Notes: a model not told the origin generated them from the sequence alone. 9,317 nucleotides of DNA from Syntrophomonadaceae bacterium (GCA_012512295.1 JAAZDI010000081.1:1-9317); one strand, 5' to 3'. Positions 1 to 6,054 are shown, counted from the first letter of the stretch. Program-made: numbers and translations.

Positions 1-2
1 AC

Positions 3-71
3 AGGAATGCCTTGGATGAGCTGCTCCCGTGGTCTGATTCCTTGCCTCCTGCATGCCGTGTCGGTAAATAA
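3..71 (+). CDS. IS66-family transposase, C-terminal end (5' part outside the window)
   Basis: An open frame runs in from the left edge and ends at TAA 69-71, giving 22 residues that include LDELLPWSDSLPPACR. The pattern 'L(D/E)xLLPWSxxLPxxCR' is the usual extreme C-terminus of Firmicutes IS66 TnpC transposases, just after the DDE domain. The stop lies 10 bases before a rho-independent terminator and about 50 bases before the IS terminus, the normal spacing for such an element. Catalytic residues are outside the window, so whether the element is intact or active cannot be judged. The frame-1 reading through the same stretch runs across the terminator and looks non-coding. Confidence 0.65.
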   Translation, partial: RNALDELLPWSDSLPPACRVGK

Positions 72-81
72 GCTTATTTTG

Positions 82-117
82 AATCCCCGCCTTATTCTAC
101 AAGGTGGGGATTATTTT
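82..117 (+). terminator. Rho-independent terminator at the end of the IS66 transposase gene
   Basis: AATCCCCGCCTT (82-93) pairs with AAGGTGGGGATT (101-112) to form a 12-bp stem with one G-U pair and a 7-base loop. It is followed by ATTTT. It lies inside the IS right end and would stop transcription from the transposase before the neighbouring host genes. Confidence 0.75.
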
Positions 118-207
118 ACGCTTACGGATTTATGGCTTAGTGTAGTCCAGACTATCAATAAGCTAAAATAGCTATGGAAACTTGAATAGATGTGTTTTTT
201 ATTACCA

Positions 208-223
208 TAAGCCAAGTTTTCTT
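208..223 (+). repeat. 16-bp direct repeat, copy A (partner at 866-881)
   Basis: TAAGCCAAGTTTTCTT occurs here and again, identically, at 866-881. In both places ACTGAAA follows a few bases further on. At 866 the sequence is the 3' half of a terminator-like hairpin. Here the matching CTTGGC arm is missing, so no hairpin forms. The meaning is unknown. Confidence 0.6.
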
Positions 224-258
224 AAAACTGAAATCTAGTTTAATTCTGGAGGCGTGTA

Positions 259-408
259 ATGCAAAAATTTGAATATAAGTGTGTTCTTATTTTAGGCCTA
301 GGCGAGCGAACTACTCGAATCCTAAACTAGTATGAACAACAGGGCTGGGAATTAGTTGCTGTATGTTGGGGCTGGCATTATTTTAAACGTCCTATCGTCC
401 GGGACTGA
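259..408 (+). pseudogene. DUF4177-like small protein gene interrupted by an in-frame TAG
   Basis: ATG 259 has a good Shine-Dalgarno (GGAGG 248-252, 6-base spacing). The frame reads 23 residues beginning MQKFEYKCVLILGLGERTTR, meets TAG at 328-330, then stays open in the same frame for 25 more codons, including YEQQGWELVAVCWGWHYFKRP, to TGA 406-408. Both halves match the short DUF4177 family pattern (KWEYK at the start, a region like 'TRxLNEYGxxGWELVxV', then YFKRP at the end). The intact protein would be 49 residues. The TAG sits where the family usually has a charged or polar residue (E or Q), one base change from GAG or CAG. The simplest reading is a recent nonsense mutation. Amber read-through is possible but nothing here supports it. 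No function is known for this family. The frame ends three bases before the -35 box of the rib promoter. Confidence 0.68.
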
Positions 409-410
409 TG

Positions 411-440
411 TTGACGGCTTGTTTCAATAGGTGTTATAAT
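411..440 (+). promoter_or_regulatory. Sigma-A promoter of the riboflavin operon
   Basis: TTGACG (411-416) and a perfect TATAAT (435-440) are separated by 18 bases. Transcription should start near 447, about 17 bases before the FMN aptamer. This is the only strong promoter upstream of ribD and fits the usual layout of riboswitch-controlled rib operons. Confidence 0.85.
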
Positions 441-463
441 AGTTCCAAATCAAATATGGTATT

Positions 464-602
464 TCCTTCGGGGACTGGTGAAATTCCGTACCGGCGGTGA
501 ACTGATTCCAGCAAGCCCGCGAGCCCGCCATTATCTTAATTAGTGACGGGTTGATCTGGTGAAATTCCAGAGCCGACAGTGATAGTCTGGATGGGAGAAG
601 GA
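464..602 (+). promoter_or_regulatory. FMN riboswitch aptamer (RFN element)
   Basis: All the hallmark conserved blocks are present in order: CCTTCGGGG at 465-473, TGGTGAAATTCC at 476-487, ACCGGCGGTGA at 490-500, AGCCCGCGAGCCCGCC at 513-528, GGTGAAATTCCAGAGCCGAC at 558-577, then AGTCTGGATGGGAGAAGGA at 584-602. P1 closes as TCCTTC (464-469) with GAAGGA (597-602). The variable P3-P4 region (about 527-552) pairs CCCGCCA with the later TGACGGG. FMN binding lowers expression of the downstream rib genes in known members. In Firmicutes this is usually done by premature termination, consistent with the terminator at 759-780. Confidence 0.97.
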
Positions 603-758
603 TCAAAAGCAGGGCAAAAGGTCTGTTTTTTAGTATGGCTATCTGCAAAGGCAGGCAGTGTTTGGCCATTTAATCGGGCGTGATCTTAAGGATTCACGCT
701 TATTAAGGTATGTCTTGAAAACTCTTTTGTCATGTTTTATATTTCTTTTTTTCACTTC

Positions 759-780
759 CCCGAGACACTCGGGTTTTTTT
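759..780 (+). terminator. Attenuator terminator of the FMN riboswitch
   Basis: CCCGAG (759-764), loop ACA, CTCGGG (768-773), then seven T residues (774-780): a compact, strong rho-independent terminator. It lies 157 bases downstream of the aptamer and 160 bases upstream of ribD. It is the best candidate for the FMN-controlled stop. Confidence 0.85.
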
Positions 781-785
781 ATTTC

Positions 786-821
786 ATAATTCAGAAAGCA
801 TAAGTGGCTTTTCTGAATTAT
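786..821 (+). repeat. 12-bp inverted repeat in the ribD leader
   Basis: ATAATTCAGAAA (786-797) pairs perfectly with TTTCTGAATTAT (810-821). With one bulged T the stem extends by GC/GC on the loop side. No T run follows, so it is not itself a terminator. It could stabilise the processed or read-through rib transcript, since it follows the attenuator by only 5 bases; this role is inference. Confidence 0.6.
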
Positions 822-854
822 AAGCAAGTGCAACTAAGCTTTTCTGCCTGCGCC

Positions 855-882
855 AAAGCTTGGCGTAAGCCAAGTTTTCTTT
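855..882 (+). terminator. Second terminator-like hairpin just upstream of ribD
   Basis: CTTGGC (859-864), GNRA-type loop GTAA, GCCAAG (869-874), then TTTTCTTT. The stem can extend outward as AAAGCTTGGC/GCCAAGTTTT with one G-U pair. A competing hairpin, CGCCAA (851-856) with TTGGCG (860-865), uses the same left arm and would prevent it, which is the arrangement expected of a terminator/antiterminator pair. The T run is broken by one C, so efficiency is uncertain. The ribD start is 59 bases downstream. Confidence 0.45.
866..881 (+). repeat. 16-bp direct repeat, copy B (partner at 208-223)
   Basis: Identical TAAGCCAAGTTTTCTT to 208-223, here forming the 3' arm and T tract of the hairpin at 855-882. 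Confidence 0.6.
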
Positions 883-940
883 AAGTTGACTGAAAATTTT
901 GACTGGAAAGTTAGTTAAGCTCAAGTTTAAGGGGGCTTGA

Positions 941-2074
941 TTGTTGCTCAGCCAACTTGATTATGATCAGTTTTTTATTAAATACACGTTGAAGCTGGCA
1001 GCCCGAGCCATGGGCCGCACGAGTCCCAATCCGATGGTCGGTGCGGTAGTGGTTAAGGATGGGCAGATTCGAGGGGAAGGATACCATCAAAAAGCGGGCA
1101 CTCCACATGCGGAGATTCATGCTCTGCGTCAGGCTGGAGAAGCAGCCCGAGGGGCAACACTATACGTTACTCTGGAACCCTGTTCTCATTATGGTCGAAC
1201 TCCGCCTTGCAGCCAGGCAGTTATACAGGCCGGGATTAAACGGGTGGTTGCGGCCATGGTTGATCCTAATCCAGAGGTATCCGGTCGGGGTCTGCAACAA
1301 CTGGCGAACGCGGGGATTGAAGTAGTCAGCGGAGTTATGGAGGAAGAAGCCAGACAATTAAATGAAGTCTTTATCAAGTATATCACTACTCGATTACCCT
1401 TTGTCGTGCTGAAGAGTGCCATGACTCTGGATGGCAAGACAGCGACGCGAACCGGACATGCTTTCTGGGTGACCGGAGCTGAAGCAAGGGAAGAGGTTCA
1501 CCGCCTGCGTGATCGCTATGATGCCATTATGGTCGGTATAGGTACCGTATTGGCTGATGATCCCCAACTGACTACGCGGTTGTCTAATGGGCAACAAGGG
1601 AAAGATCCGATCCGAGTAGTGGTTGATAGTTCCCTTCGTTTACCAATAACGGCACGAGTAATAAACCCTTTTTCTAGTGCCCCAACGATAGTGGCCACTA
1701 CGCCTCAAGCTCCCCGAGAACGAAGACGGATGCTTGAGGAACGGGGGGTTGAGGTATTGGTGGTTGATAGTGAAGGTAATCGAGTTAATTTGAATAATTT
1801 GATGGCCTTACTGGGCAGTCGAGAAATTACATCGGTCCTCCTCGAGGGTGGAGCTACCTTAAATGCTTCGGCTTTAGAGGCTGGAGTGGTGGATAAACTA
1901 ATTACTTTTATTGCTCCAAAGATTATCGGGGGTAAAGAGGCCCCCGGGATGGTGGGTGGCTTAGGTCAGGCCCGAATGGATGACGCTTACTTGCTGGATA
2001 GAATTAAGGTCGCCCATTTTGGTGAGGATCTCATGCTCTCCGGTTATATACGAAAGGATAAGGATGTGATATAA
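941..2074 (+). CDS. ribD: Bifunctional riboflavin biosynthesis protein RibD (deaminase/reductase)
   Basis: Catalyses two successive cytosolic steps of riboflavin synthesis: zinc-dependent deamination of the pyrimidine product of GTP cyclohydrolase II, then NADPH-dependent reduction of its ribose side chain. The 377-residue length is normal. The N-terminal deaminase (about residues 8-145) shows GRTSPNPMVGAVVV, the zinc and catalytic motif HAE at 56-58, and PCxxxGRTPPC with zinc cysteines 81 and 90. The reductase (about 150-372) starts RLPFVVLKSAMTLDGKTATR and carries DAIMVGIGTVLADDPQLTTR and the LLEGGATLN segment. The start is TTG 941 (or TTG 944): an in-frame TGA at 938-940 rules out anything upstream, AAGGGGG at 929-935 is the ribosome site, and the first in-frame ATG (1010) would remove the first helix. 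First gene of the FMN-regulated operon, separated from ribE by one base. Confidence 0.97.
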   Translation: MLLSQLDYDQFFIKYTLKLAARAMGRTSPNPMVGAVVVKDGQIRGEGYHQKAGTPHAEIHALRQAGEAARGATLYVTLEPCSHYGRTPPCSQAVIQAGIKRVVAAMVDPNPEVSGRGLQQLANAGIEVVSGVMEEEARQLNEVFIKYITTRLPFVVLKSAMTLDGKTATRTGHAFWVTGAEAREEVHRLRDRYDAIMVGIGTVLADDPQLTTRLSNGQQGKDPIRVVVDSSLRLPITARVINPFSSAPTIVATTPQAPRERRRMLEERGVEVLVVDSEGNRVNLNNLMALLGSREITSVLLEGGATLNASALEAGVVDKLITFIAPKIIGGKEAPGMVGGLGQARMDDAYLLDRIKVAHFGEDLMLSGYIRKDKDVI

Positions 2075-2075
2075 A

Positions 2076-2792
2076 CTGTTCACCGGATTGGTTGAAGAAA
2101 TGGGCCGAGTGCATAGTATACGGCACGGATCGCGTTCAGCCCGGTTGACAATTAAGGCTGACGTGATACTACCGGGAGTTAAACTAGGAGATAGTATCGC
2201 GGTCAATGGGGTCTGTTTAACGGTTACTGAGTTTAATGCTTCTACTTTTGCAGTAGATGTAATGGCAGAAACCTTAAAACGGACCAATCTGGGTTGTTTG
2301 GTTCCTGGTGATCGAGTTAACCTGGAACGAGCTCTCCGAGTTGGGGATCGGCTTGGAGGGCATATTGTAAGTGGTCATATAGATGGAGTGGGCCGTATCC
2401 TGCGCGAAGAGAAGCAGGACATTGCCAGGATAATTGAAATAAGTGCGCCGCCCGGAGTTGCCCGCTACACGATTGAAAAGGGTTCGATAACTGTGGATGG
2501 GATTAGTTTGACGATTGTCAGCGTAACTGACCACAGTTTTACTTTGTCTCTGATTCCTCATACCGCCAAGATGACTACGCTGGGTTTTAAGGGAGTTGGT
2601 GATACGGTTAATTTGGAAGCTGATATTATCGGAAAATACGTTGAAAGATTGCTTAGTCGTGGAAGACGAGGAGAATTTGGCGAAATCAATGAGGTTCAAA
2701 CTGATTCCCATTTACCTGATGCCACTGGAAGTACTGTGGCCGGTGGCGGTTTAACGCTGGAAATGTTAGTTAAGTCAGGCTTTCTTGAATAG
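2076..2792 (+). CDS. ribE: Riboflavin synthase (alpha chain), probable CTG start
   Basis: Dismutates two 6,7-dimethyl-8-ribityllumazine molecules into riboflavin and the pyrimidine precursor, the last step of the pathway. It has two homologous barrel domains: the first about residues 1-97 (NGVCLTV with Cys47, PGDRVNLERALR), the second about 98-195 (GHIVSGHIDG, GSITVDGISLTI, IPHTA, DTVNLEADIIGKYVERLL). The conserved family N-terminus MFTGLVEE is fully encoded, but its first codon is CTG 2076-2078. No ATG, GTG or TTG lies in frame between the ribD stop and that point. An extended Shine-Dalgarno, TAAGGATGTGAT (2059-2070), lies five bases before it. The next candidate, TTG 2088, would delete MFTG and has no ribosome site. 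The 238 residues include a tail about 20 longer than usual (linker rich in G, S, D before LTLEMLVKSGFLE). Confidence 0.93.
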   Translation: MFTGLVEEMGRVHSIRHGSRSARLTIKADVILPGVKLGDSIAVNGVCLTVTEFNASTFAVDVMAETLKRTNLGCLVPGDRVNLERALRVGDRLGGHIVSGHIDGVGRILREEKQDIARIIEISAPPGVARYTIEKGSITVDGISLTIVSVTDHSFTLSLIPHTAKMTTLGFKGVGDTVNLEADIIGKYVERLLSRGRRGEFGEINEVQTDSHLPDATGSTVAGGGLTLEMLVKSGFLE

Positions 2793-2908
2793 ACTTAATC
2801 CTACCTAAGCAGCACTATCGGTAAATTAAAAATCAAGATTACGTCAATTGTCAGTTGTTTTTCCATGTAGGTCAAGATAGTAAGACAAGTGGAATAGGAG
2901 GGGGTTTT

Positions 2909-4108
2909 GTGAAATTAAATACCATTGAGGAAGCAATTCAGGATATTCGAGAAGGCAAAATGGTCATTGTGGTTGACGACGAGGACCGCGAGAACGAGGG
3001 CGACCTATTAATGGCTGCTGAAATGGTGACACCAGAGGCGATTAATTTTATGGCCACCCATGGCCGAGGCTTAATCTGCATGCCGATTTGCGGTGAGCGG
3101 TTAGATGAACTAGAAATTCATGACATGGTAACCCAGAATAGTGACTACCTTGGAACGGCTTTTACTGTTTCTATTGATGCCATGGACACGACTACTGGGA
3201 TTTCCGCCTTTGAACGAGCCCACACCATTAAGAAAGTGTTGGATAAACAAACTCGACCTGAGGATATTCGACGGCCTGGCCATGTTTTTCCGTTGCGTTA
3301 TAAGGAAGGAGGAGTTTTGCGCCGGGCGGGTCATACCGAGGCTTGTGTTGATCTGGCCAAGTTAGCCGGGTTTTATCCAGCCGGGGTGATTTGTGAGATA
3401 ATGAATGAGGATGGGACCATGGCCCGATTGCCTCAACTGCAGGTTTTTGCCAAAACACACGGCTTGAAGATTATTACAATTGCTGACTTGATTGAGTACC
3501 GACGCCGGAATGAAAAACTAATCCGCCGGGTAGAAGCTGTCATGATGCCTACTATGTATGGAAACTTTACGGCGGTCGCTTATGAGAGTTTGTTAGACAA
3601 GCAGTGTCATATTGCGATGGTAAAAGGAACTATCACTGAAAAAGAGCCAGTGTTAGTTCGAGTCCATTCCGAATGTTTGACCGGCGATGTCTTTCGGTCT
3701 CGGCGTTGTGATTGTGGCGACCAACTTGCTCGGGCCTTAGAGATGATTGAGTCGGCAGGAGCTGGTGTTTTACTTTATATGCGCCAAGAAGGCCGGGGTA
3801 TTGGCTTGCTGAATAAGATTAAGGCTTACAAGTTGCAGGAACAGGGAAAAGATACCGTGGAGGCCAATGAAGCCCTAGGCTTCCCGGCGGACCTACGGGA
3901 TTATGGAATTGGTGCGCAGATTTTGGTTGACCTCGGGGTGCGCAAAATGCGCTTGATGACTAATAATCCTCGCAAAATAGCAGGGTTAGAAGGCCATAAC
4001 CTGGAGATAGTAGAGCGGGTGCCGATAGAGATACGGCCGCAAAAAGATAATCAGCGTTACCTGCACACCAAGAAAATAAAGTTAGGACACATGCTAGCAT
4101 CTATTTAA
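2909..4108 (+). CDS. ribBA: Bifunctional RibBA: DHBP synthase / GTP cyclohydrolase II
   Basis: Supplies both precursors of riboflavin: 3,4-dihydroxy-2-butanone 4-phosphate from ribulose 5-phosphate, and the diaminopyrimidine from GTP. The N-terminal domain (residues 1 to about 200) shows the acidic metal-binding loop DDEDRENEGDL (23-33), GRGLICMP, TGISAFERAHTI and RRAGHTEACVDL with His142. The C-terminal domain (about 205-399) shows VRVHSECLTGDVFRSRRCDC with zinc cysteines 256, 267 and 269, MRQEGRGIGLLNKIKAY, and LMTNNPRKIAGLEG. The start is GTG 2909 with a very strong ribosome site GGAGGGGG (2897-2904). A longer frame from TTG 2855 has neither a ribosome site nor family similarity. The length of 399 is typical. 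The 116-base gap after ribE has no convincing promoter or terminator, so co-transcription is expected. Confidence 0.97.
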   Translation: MKLNTIEEAIQDIREGKMVIVVDDEDRENEGDLLMAAEMVTPEAINFMATHGRGLICMPICGERLDELEIHDMVTQNSDYLGTAFTVSIDAMDTTTGISAFERAHTIKKVLDKQTRPEDIRRPGHVFPLRYKEGGVLRRAGHTEACVDLAKLAGFYPAGVICEIMNEDGTMARLPQLQVFAKTHGLKIITIADLIEYRRRNEKLIRRVEAVMMPTMYGNFTAVAYESLLDKQCHIAMVKGTITEKEPVLVRVHSECLTGDVFRSRRCDCGDQLARALEMIESAGAGVLLYMRQEGRGIGLLNKIKAYKLQEQGKDTVEANEALGFPADLRDYGIGAQILVDLGVRKMRLMTNNPRKIAGLEGHNLEIVERVPIEIRPQKDNQRYLHTKKIKLGHMLASI

Positions 4109-4301
4109 GCTGCTTTTTAAGATACTTCAGCTATTTCACTAGACCCCTTTATGCTGCCATACCCTAACTGAAAAATAATAAATGATGATTGCGCAGTTTT
4201 GCAATAAAGTCGGTGATAGGTAGATTCATCAATAACGGGGATAGCCATGGATATGCCGGTATCAGAATTTATAAGATCTACAATTACAGGAGGTTTTCAC
4301 G

Positions 4302-4769
4302 TTGACAAAGGTTTTCGAAGGTAAGTTAGTGGCAGAAGGGTTAAGGTTTGGTCTGGTGGTTGCACGTTTTAATGAATTTATTACTAGCAAACTATTAAGT
4401 GGTTGTCTGGATGCCTTACAGCGACATGGAGTTGAGGAAGATCAGATTGAAATAATCTGGGTGCCGGGAGCGTTTGAGATACCGCTAGCAGCCCAGAAAT
4501 TGGCTGGTAAAGATTATGACGCGGTTATCTGCTTGGGGGCGGTTATTCGAGGGGCCACGCCTCATTTTGAGTATGTTGCTGCCGAGGTAACCAAAGGGAT
4601 CGCTCAGGTGTCTTTACAATCAGCTAAACCGGTAGTATATGGCGTGATTACAGCGGACACAATCGAACAAGCCATCGAACGAGCTGGTACCAAAGCGGGG
4701 AATAAGGGTTGGGATGCAGCGGTGACGGCGATCGAAATGGCTAACCTCTTACGCGAACTGGAGCGATAA
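4302..4769 (+). CDS. ribH: 6,7-dimethyl-8-ribityllumazine synthase (riboflavin synthase beta chain)
   Basis: Condenses the pyrimidine made by RibD (after dephosphorylation) with dihydroxybutanone phosphate from RibBA to form lumazine, the substrate of RibE. The 155 residues are the normal size. Visible motifs are VARFNEFIT (20-28), VPGAFEIP (54-61), GAVIRGATPHFEY with catalytic His88, and the phosphate-binding region ending AIERAGTKAGNKG with Arg127. In Bacillus such proteins form a 60-subunit shell around riboflavin synthase; whether that holds here cannot be told. The start is TTG 4302, eight bases after AGGAGG (4288-4293). The 193-base gap after ribBA is wide for this operon but shows no terminator and only weak promoter-like sequence. 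The gene is followed 35 bases later by the operon terminator. Confidence 0.97.
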   Translation: MTKVFEGKLVAEGLRFGLVVARFNEFITSKLLSGCLDALQRHGVEEDQIEIIWVPGAFEIPLAAQKLAGKDYDAVICLGAVIRGATPHFEYVAAEVTKGIAQVSLQSAKPVVYGVITADTIEQAIERAGTKAGNKGWDAAVTAIEMANLLRELER

Positions 4770-4804
4770 ACTTGATCACCAGCAACTAAATATTAAAATG
4801 CGAC

Positions 4805-4838
4805 GCCACTACTGAACATTAGTCAGTAGTGGCTTTTT
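4805..4838 (+). terminator. Rho-independent terminator of the rib operon
   Basis: GCCACTACTGA (4805-4815) pairs perfectly with TCAGTAGTGGC (4823-4833), an 11-bp stem with a 7-base loop, followed by TTTTT. It closes the rib operon after ribH. Confidence 0.93.
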
Positions 4839-4876
4839 AATATTGTAATATAATAAATCATTGGACAAGCGGTGAT

Positions 4877-4914
4877 TTGACAAACGATTTTGCGCCAATA
4901 CCATAGATATGGTA
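4877..4914 (+). promoter_or_regulatory. Candidate hslO promoter with an embedded palindrome
   Basis: A consensus -35 box TTGACA lies at 4877-4882. The -10 position is less clear: ACCATA (4900-4905, spacer 17) or AT-rich alternatives shortly after. Exactly over the -10 region is a perfect inverted repeat, TACCATA-GA-TATGGTA (4899-4914). This is where a repressor operator would be expected. The region follows the rib terminator, so hslO needs its own promoter. The factor binding the palindrome, if any, is unknown. Confidence 0.5.
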
Positions 4915-4970
4915 ATCTATAACTTGATAATTTGGCTTAATCCGATGATTTACAAAGCGAGGGAAATAGT

Positions 4971-5879
4971 TTGTCTGATTTAGGACCAACTGAAATAACT
5001 GGTGATTACGTGATTCGGGCAACAGCCTTAGATGGACAAATTCGGGCATTGGTCGGGGATACTACAGAGTTAGTTGAAGAAGCCCGGCAAAGACACCATA
5101 CATCTCCTATCGCTACCGCTGCCCTTGGACGGACCTTAACCGCCGGGTTGCTTTTGGCTCAAGATCTAAAAGGGGATAATTCTTTGACCATTCGGATTAT
5201 TGGGGATGGTCCGCTCGGGGGGATAATTGTAACCGCCGATGCTGCTGGTGGAGTGAGGGGTTACGTTCAGGAACCGGAGGTATATTTGCCGTTACGAGAA
5301 GGAAAACTCGATGTCGGTGGAGCCGTAGGGAAAAACGGCACGTTGCACGTTAGTAAGGACCTGGGGCTGAAGGAGCCCTATGTAGGAAGTGTTCCGCTGG
5401 TTTCGGGGGAGATTGCGGAGGATTTAACTTACTATTTAGCAGCATCAGAGCAGATTCCATCGGTCACAGCCCTGGGAGTATTGGTGAATCCTGAGGGTCG
5501 GGTAATCGCAGCCGGTGGATTTATCCTTCAGCTGATGCCGGGAGCCACAGAATCGACAATTTCTTGGTTGGAAGGACGTCTGGTGAATTTAGAACCAGTT
5601 TCAACAATGCTGGCCCGCGGGCTTTCACCAGCCGATATCCTTCGGGAAGTTCTGGGGGAATCTACGGAGACAAAGATTCTAGGGAGTCAAGCAGTATCTT
5701 TCCGATGTCAGTGCTCTCGGGAAAAGCTGATGACCTTGCTGGTTAGCTTGGGACGGGAGGAGCTAGCTAACATTCGGCAGGAAGAGGGTCAGGTAGAGGT
5801 GCGCTGTCACTTCTGCAACGAAGTCTACTCGTTTGCTGGATCACAGCTCGAACAACTCATTGAAGAATCAGGTGATTAG
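4971..5879 (+). CDS. hslO: Hsp33 redox-regulated holdase chaperone
   Basis: Cytosolic chaperone that is inactive when its four cysteines hold zinc and becomes a holdase when they are oxidised. The N-terminal substrate-binding/dimerisation domain (about residues 10-190) shows SPIATAALGRTLTAGLLL, LTIRIIGDGPLGGI, GYVQEP and the GTLHVSKDLGLKEPYVG segment. The C-terminal redox switch has CxC at 246 and 248 and CxxC at 279 and 282, so all four zinc ligands are present. The 302 residues are close to the usual 290-300. The start is TTG 4971 with GAGGGA at 4959-4964, six bases upstream. It stands alone, downstream of the rib terminator and facing rpmB. It could help an anaerobe survive oxidative bursts, but that is inference. 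Confidence 0.96.
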   Translation: MSDLGPTEITGDYVIRATALDGQIRALVGDTTELVEEARQRHHTSPIATAALGRTLTAGLLLAQDLKGDNSLTIRIIGDGPLGGIIVTADAAGGVRGYVQEPEVYLPLREGKLDVGGAVGKNGTLHVSKDLGLKEPYVGSVPLVSGEIAEDLTYYLAASEQIPSVTALGVLVNPEGRVIAAGGFILQLMPGATESTISWLEGRLVNLEPVSTMLARGLSPADILREVLGESTETKILGSQAVSFRCQCSREKLMTLLVSLGREELANIRQEEGQVEVRCHFCNEVYSFAGSQLEQLIEESGD

Positions 5880-5935
5880 CTGCTTACTGGCTGTATTCAT
5901 AGCAATGACCCTACTTAGTCGTTTATATTCAGATG

Positions 5936-5968
5936 AAAAAACAAAGCTTTGGACTTATCCAAAGCTTT
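5936..5968 (-). terminator. Rho-independent terminator of rpmB
   Basis: AAAGCTTTGGA (5943-5953) and TCCAAAGCTTT (5958-5968) form an 11-bp stem with a 4-base loop. Read on the minus strand it is followed by a G and then a run of T residues (A run at 5936-5941 on the plus strand). On the plus strand no T run follows (AATGAC), so it serves rpmB rather than hslO. No other obvious terminator for hslO is seen. Confidence 0.82.
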
Positions 5969-6054
5969 AATGACACAAAAAACTTATTTGCGGCAAACTC
6001 CATTTTACGAATATAGTAAAAACGGTTGTTTTTCGCTTAAGTTTAAAGCTGCCC

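Larger units (their letters stand above)
1..125 (+). mobile_element. Right end of an IS66-family insertion sequence (partial)
   Basis: The stretch holds the last codons of an IS66-type transposase (stop at 69-71), a short non-coding tail with a terminator, and then ACGCTTAC at 118-125. Read on the other strand that is GTAAGCGT, which matches the GTAA(GCG) terminus known for IS66-family elements. The element's right edge is therefore placed at base 125. IS66 elements make 8-bp target duplications, so 126-133 (GGATTTAT) would be the downstream copy; the left end lies outside the window, so this cannot be checked here. The family assignment rests on recalled protein and terminus patterns, not on an alignment. 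Confidence 0.68.
603..940 (+). promoter_or_regulatory. Long leader / expression platform between FMN aptamer and ribD
   Basis: No credible gene lies in these 338 bases. They hold a series of possible hairpins: ATGGC (635-639) with GCCAT (665-669) enclosing CTGC-AAAG-GCAG; GCGTGA (678-683) with TCACGC (694-699); the terminator at 759-780; a long AT-rich hairpin at 786-821; and a second terminator-like hairpin at 855-882. TCGGG at 674-678 is complementary to CCCGA at 759-763, so it is a candidate antiterminator strand. That pairing is inference from complementarity only. The ribD ribosome site (AAGGGGG, 929-935) follows. The leader from transcription start to ribD is close to 500 bases, long for an FMN riboswitch. 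Confidence 0.6.

Noticed and set aside
182..211. Possible promoter upstream of the DUF4177-like gene (TTGAAT ... CATAAG)
   Set aside because: The -10 match is poor and spacing ambiguous; not strong enough to list.
424..669. Minus-strand open frame of 81 codons across the FMN aptamer
   Set aside because: It is antisense to a highly conserved structured RNA, has no ribosome site and its protein resembles nothing recognisable.
1961..2711. Two minus-strand open frames (108 and 145 codons) opposite ribD/ribE
   Set aside because: They lie opposite a clearly functional coding sequence with conserved motifs and lack ribosome sites; they are shadows of ribE.
2855..2908. Longer ribBA start at TTG 2855
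   Set aside because: No ribosome site precedes it and the extra 18 residues are not seen in the family; GTG 2909 has GGAGGGGG at ideal spacing.
4199..4226. Possible promoter upstream of ribH (TTGCAA, 16 bases, TAGATT)
   Set aside because: Both boxes match the consensus at only four of six positions; such matches are common by chance in an AT-rich gap.
6018..6033. AAAAAC-GGTT-GTTTTT hairpin downstream of rpmB
   Set aside because: The stem is almost all A/T pairs and too weak to be a terminator; the stem at 5943-5968 serves that role.
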